DNA of 55,466 bases. It comes from Hyphomicrobiaceae bacterium (GTDB lineage Bacteria > Pseudomonadota > Alphaproteobacteria > Rhizobiales > Methyloligellaceae). Below, piece by piece: positions 52,842 through 55,466 of this stretch. Position 1 is the first letter of the stretch; every line of letters begins with the position of its first letter. The notes beneath the pieces were generated by a model. That model searched no databases and was not told the DNA's origin. It saw only the letters and a program-made list of their open reading frames with translations. Where the stretch lies: NCBI GenBank assembly GCA_028066055.1, contig JALCBY010000018.1:25905-81370 (forward strand), written 5' to 3'. The position numbers and the translations under genes are program-made.

Positions 52842-54251
52842 CTAATCGGTTTCAGCGTTCATATCCTTGTCCATCTCTTTCGCCAGCTTGGCGAGGTCGC
52901 CGGTCGCGTCGTTCACGCGTGCCTTAACGCCGAATGCATCGACCATCAACTTCTGGACCTTGAGCATGTGGAGCTGATAGTCGCTCCAGGACCGACGGCG
53001 ATCTTTTTTGAAGTTGCCGTCGGCGCTGACGCCGGTGACATACGTGTTGTCAAGCGTGGGAGGGCCATACCCGATCAACTTGTTCAGCTCTACCGCGGTC
53101 TTGCCAAGATTGCTCTTGCCGCTCTGCAGCGCCATTGAAAAGCCCTTCAACTCGCCCCAGTGCTTGCCATACTTCCGATAGGCCTTGGCCTTGTCCGCAT
53201 CGTTCTTGGCGCTGGTGATCGCCTTGATGTCCTTGTAGACGGACCCTGCGTATTTGAAGACCGCCTCAGCCAGAACCTTCTCCCAGTTGGTCGCGATGGT
53301 TGCCGCATAGGCCTGCAGCTGCGCCCGTTGCTTGTCCGTGAGTGCCTTGCCCTTTGCCGACGTGATGAGTTTTCGGCCATCGAGGAATGCATTCACGATT
53401 GTCGGCATGTATTCGGTCTTGCCAGACTTGTCGAAGCTGGCAGCGTAATACGCGTTTCCGAAAACCATTTCCGACTTCAGATCCACAACGCCATCCTTGT
53501 TTGCGTCGGAAATCGAAATGTCTTTCATCTTCGCGACTTTGATGTTGTCGCCGGCCGACAGACTCAGGCTGTGGGCCGCCGCCCCGAAGTAACCGAATGC
53601 CTCGTCCCAGGAGTGTTCCTTGCCCGTGTAATGCGCGCCTTTTTTGTAAGGCTTGTTGTTCGGCTTTTTATCGGCCCGCAGTTTCTCATCGAGGTAGTTG
53701 TCGACCGCCTGATTGTAAGACATGGCGCCTAACGCGAACTTGGAGATGAGCTGCGGGTAGTCATAACCCGTATTCGGGTCGAAGCCGCCTTTCGCCATGG
53801 ACGCCTGCTTGATCATGTGCAGGACCGCCTGTTTGCCGGTCATCCCGCCAGGCCATGCGGGCATGGCGCCGTCGTAGAATTTCCCGGACATGTTCTTGCC
53901 CTTGGAAATCTTGTTCAGGCTCGCTTGCTTCACAGCAAAGCCATCTTTTCCCTTATGTGAAACGACAGGGAGGTCGTCTTTCGAACCTTCGAAATACAAC
54001 AGCATCTGGGCGTGCAGATCTTTTGCGTTGCTGCCGCCATCGCCCTTCCCGGCGAGCTTTTTCAAACTGTCACTCAGCACATGACGAGCGACTTGTCCCG
54101 AGTAGGATACTGAATTGGTCTTATCACCCTTGTAACCGTCCACGGTGACCGGGAACGGCCCATAGGTGTTGTCAGCGTGAGCCATGCCTGCCAACGCAGT
54201 TGACATCAAAAGCACACTTGAGCCCGTCAGTATCGATCTGAGCATGTTCAA
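52842..54251 (-). CDS. Secreted DUF4856-family protein
   Basis: 469 aa with a signal peptide (MLRSILTGSSVLLMSTALAGMAHA). The segment HSWDEAFGYFGAAAHSL and the preceding NYLDEKLRADKKPNN are characteristic of DUF4856, a mostly helical family thought to be related to imelysin-type iron-uptake proteins. It is lysine-rich and probably periplasmic or outer-membrane associated. An AAGGAGG site precedes the ATG. A TGA-N9-TCA palindrome overlaps the predicted start of transcription, suggesting iron control. Confidence 0.85.
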   Translation of the reverse strand: MNMLRSILTGSSVLLMSTALAGMAHADNTYGPFPVTVDGYKGDKTNSVSYSGQVARHVLSDSLKKLAGKGDGGSNAKDLHAQMLLYFEGSKDDLPVVSHKGKDGFAVKQASLNKISKGKNMSGKFYDGAMPAWPGGMTGKQAVLHMIKQASMAKGGFDPNTGYDYPQLISKFALGAMSYNQAVDNYLDEKLRADKKPNNKPYKKGAHYTGKEHSWDEAFGYFGAAAHSLSLSAGDNIKVAKMKDISISDANKDGVVDLKSEMVFGNAYYAASFDKSGKTEYMPTIVNAFLDGRKLITSAKGKALTDKQRAQLQAYAATIATNWEKVLAEAVFKYAGSVYKDIKAITSAKNDADKAKAYRKYGKHWGELKGFSMALQSGKSNLGKTAVELNKLIGYGPPTLDNTYVTGVSADGNFKKDRRRSWSDYQLHMLKVQKLMVDAFGVKARVNDATGDLAKLAKEMDKDMNAETD

Positions 54252-54689
54252 CCCTCCTTACAAAAGCTGACTAATTTAGTCAGGTTATACTCAATCGACG
54301 TTAGAGTGCGATATCCGCGGCGAGTCAAGTGCCAGATTCGTGAAAACTTTACCCCTTGACCATGGGCTTTCCTCACGCACAACCGACGATCCACATGATG
54401 CGAAAATGATCGGAAATCGTGGAAAGCAACGCCGGCGCGTGGGAATTGGCCAATATTTCGGATGTACTTACTCGGATATCCATCAGGCGTCCCGAGCCTG
54501 CGCATGTAAAAGTGCTGCAATCTGTGCAATTTGCGCTTTCAAGCATCGGAGAAATCGTTCACGCCACTGAAACGAGCGTCTCGGTCGCAAACGACGAGAA
54601 CGCCGCGAAGGATGGGGGAGAAGTTCGGGAGCGAGATGTTGAGAAACCCGACTTTGGTCCAACACCGAAAGCCTAGGAGACAACAGGAG
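54252..54689. other. Intergenic region with the DUF4856 promoter and a doubtful small frame
   Basis: 438 bp. The left end holds the DUF4856 promoter. A rightward frame at 54419-54676 (85 codons, GTG start) has no ribosome site and no recognised motif, although its amino-acid composition is protein-like; I do not call it a gene. Nothing else stands out. Confidence 0.5.
54267..54289 (-). promoter_or_regulatory. Candidate iron-responsive (RirA-type) operator
   Basis: CTGACTAATTTAGTCAG at 54267-54283 is a near-perfect palindrome containing TGA-N9-TCA, the IRO-box form read by RirA in some Alphaproteobacteria. A -10-like TATAAC (minus strand, 54289-54284) abuts it, so a bound repressor would cover the transcription start. 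Identification is by form only. Confidence 0.5.
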
Positions 54690-55085
54690 CTAAGATTTCC
54701 AGAACGTGTCACTTTCCTCCGGCAGTGCTTCGACCATCCAAATCCGCTGGATCTCGCCCCCTTTGATTGTCATCAGATAGGCTGCATGATTGTGCAGCTT
54801 CCGGCCTTTGCGCGCGGCCTTGCCTTCGACCATGAAAAGCACCTGATCTTCGGAAACCTTGGCGATCTGGGTGATCCAGACACGCGGCCGAACGGTAGGA
54901 ATATCGAGCGCCTCGATATTCGCCATGTAAGCCGCCCGCCCTTGAAGCTGAACAGTGCTGGCATCGCGCTGAGTGACCTCAGCCACGACATTCTCTCCGA
55001 GACATGTTGCAATCGTATCGAGGTCGGCAGCGTCAAAAGCCTCGATAAAGCGACGGACAATCGCCTCCGGTTCTTCGCTCGTCAT
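54690..55085 (-). CDS. SnoaL-like (NTF2-fold) protein
   Basis: 131 aa. VRRFIEAFDAADLDTIATCLGENVVAEV is the typical opening of the SnoaL/NTF2 fold, and HNHAAYLMTIKGGEIQRIWMVEALPEESDTFW the usual last strands. Members are isomerases, hydrolases or ligand-binding proteins; the catalytic pair cannot be assigned. It has no operon partner in the window. Confidence 0.82.
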   Translation of the reverse strand: MTSEEPEAIVRRFIEAFDAADLDTIATCLGENVVAEVTQRDASTVQLQGRAAYMANIEALDIPTVRPRVWITQIAKVSEDQVLFMVEGKAARKGRKLHNHAAYLMTIKGGEIQRIWMVEALPEESDTFWKS

Positions 55086-55259
55086 TGCGCTTTCCCTTCA
55101 CGCGACGCAGTTGGTGCTCCGACATGCCGTACCGACAAGGCCAATGACGCCATATGGCACATCAATTAGCGTGAATCAGAAGGAATTGAATAGCCAACAT
55201 TTCCCAATTGGCAGCTGCAGCGTACCGCCGGCAGCACGGGTACGCGAGTCAAAACCAGC

Positions 55260-55460
55260 GACGCAGCGGCGCAAGAAGCGGAGCGTGTGTTCCGGAAACT
55301 CCTTGAGGAAATTACAGTAACCCTGATCGGCAAGCGCCTCGGCGTTTCGCTCGAGATCCGCGGTAACCTCTCGGCACTTTTGTCTGACTCTGACACACCA
55401 CGAGTCAGGTCCGGACTGGTTGCGGGGGTAGGATTCGAACCTACGACCTTCAGGTTATGA
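55260..55460 (+). pseudogene. Probable 3' remnant of a site-specific recombinase
   Basis: A frame open from about 55194, with protein-like sequence from 55260, reads EAERVFRKLLEEITVTLIGKR... then LEIRGNLSALL and ends VAGVGFEPTTFRL at a stop inside the tRNA. The LEI-RG-LSALL pattern resembles the C-terminal end of serine recombinases, and the last residues are the translated tRNA. No start or catalytic domain precedes it (stop at 55191). The 55086-55259 stretch before it shows nothing else. I regard it as a decayed integrase tail. Confidence 0.45.
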
Positions 55461-55466
55461 GCCTGA
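55417..55466 (-). tRNA. tRNA-fMet (CAT), 3' part
   Basis: On the minus strand the window edge shows the anticodon arm TCAGG-CTCATAA-CCTGA, a variable loop, the T arm (TTCGAAT loop) and an acceptor end CCCCGCAA with encoded CCA. The CAT anticodon loop and acceptor match bacterial initiator tRNA. The 5' half lies beyond the window. Confidence 0.9.

Noticed and set aside
54419-54676. Rightward 85-codon frame
   Set aside because: Protein-like composition but no ribosome site, no partner and no motif; not enough to call a gene.

Overview
The window looks like chromosomal DNA of a free-living alphaproteobacterium. The reasons are the high GC content, dense operons with ATGA-type overlaps, tripartite tricarboxylate (TTT) and TRAP solute transporters, an FNR-type regulator with the C-x2-C-x7-C cysteine spacing common in alphaproteobacterial FnrL/FnrN, a znuA/znuCB-zur locus, and an initiator tRNA at the right edge. 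No genus can be assigned from sequence alone.

Layout. 1-4.3 kb: end of an Ldh_2 dehydrogenase, a TetR regulator with a candidate operator, enoyl-CoA hydratase, SDR and SelO. 4.3-12.2 kb: a leftward GNAT/GAF/gamma-glutamyltransferase-like/metallo-hydrolase set, divergent from a GntR-UTRA regulator and a TctCBA transporter. 12.3-21.1 kb: two consecutive RND efflux adaptor-pump pairs without an outer-membrane channel. 21.2-33.1 kb: the most unusual part. It holds two collinear cytochrome P450s, a HemN-like radical SAM protein, three paralogous 86-aa acyl carrier proteins, three HxD...H iron oxygenase-like proteins, a flavin monooxygenase, a two-cluster CDGSH protein and an FNR-type [4Fe-4S] regulator. 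Four TGTGATC-N2-GATCACA-type operators lie in this block. Three of them sit at the same distance from a -10 element ahead of each ACP gene.

33.1-46 kb: two divergent catabolic operons around an FCD-type GntR regulator. One side encodes a split AtuA pair, an HpcH/HpaI aldolase and a 2-hydroxyacid dehydrogenase. The other encodes TRAP transporter subunits, an unlisted 47-aa membrane protein, an IlvD/Edd dehydratase, a RraA-like protein, a HisD-family dehydrogenase, an SDR and a thioesterase. Together they suggest import and breakdown of a sugar acid or hydroxy acid. 46-49.4 kb: zinc uptake (zur, znuB, znuC divergent from a His-rich znuA). 49.5-52.8 kb: an epimerase-like SDR, SoxR facing an unknown gene through a 19-bp-spacer SoxR promoter, and a fatty acid hydroxylase/sterol desaturase. 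52.8-55.5 kb: a secreted DUF4856 protein with a TGA-N9-TCA palindrome at its promoter, a SnoaL-like protein, a probable recombinase remnant and the 3' part of tRNA-fMet.

The best candidate for an undescribed system is the 21.2-33.1 kb block: oxygen-consuming enzymes and carrier proteins apparently placed under an oxygen-sensing FNR-type regulator. Its substrate and product cannot be read from the sequence, and no ketosynthase, adenylation domain, phosphopantetheinyl transferase or thioesterase is present within the block.
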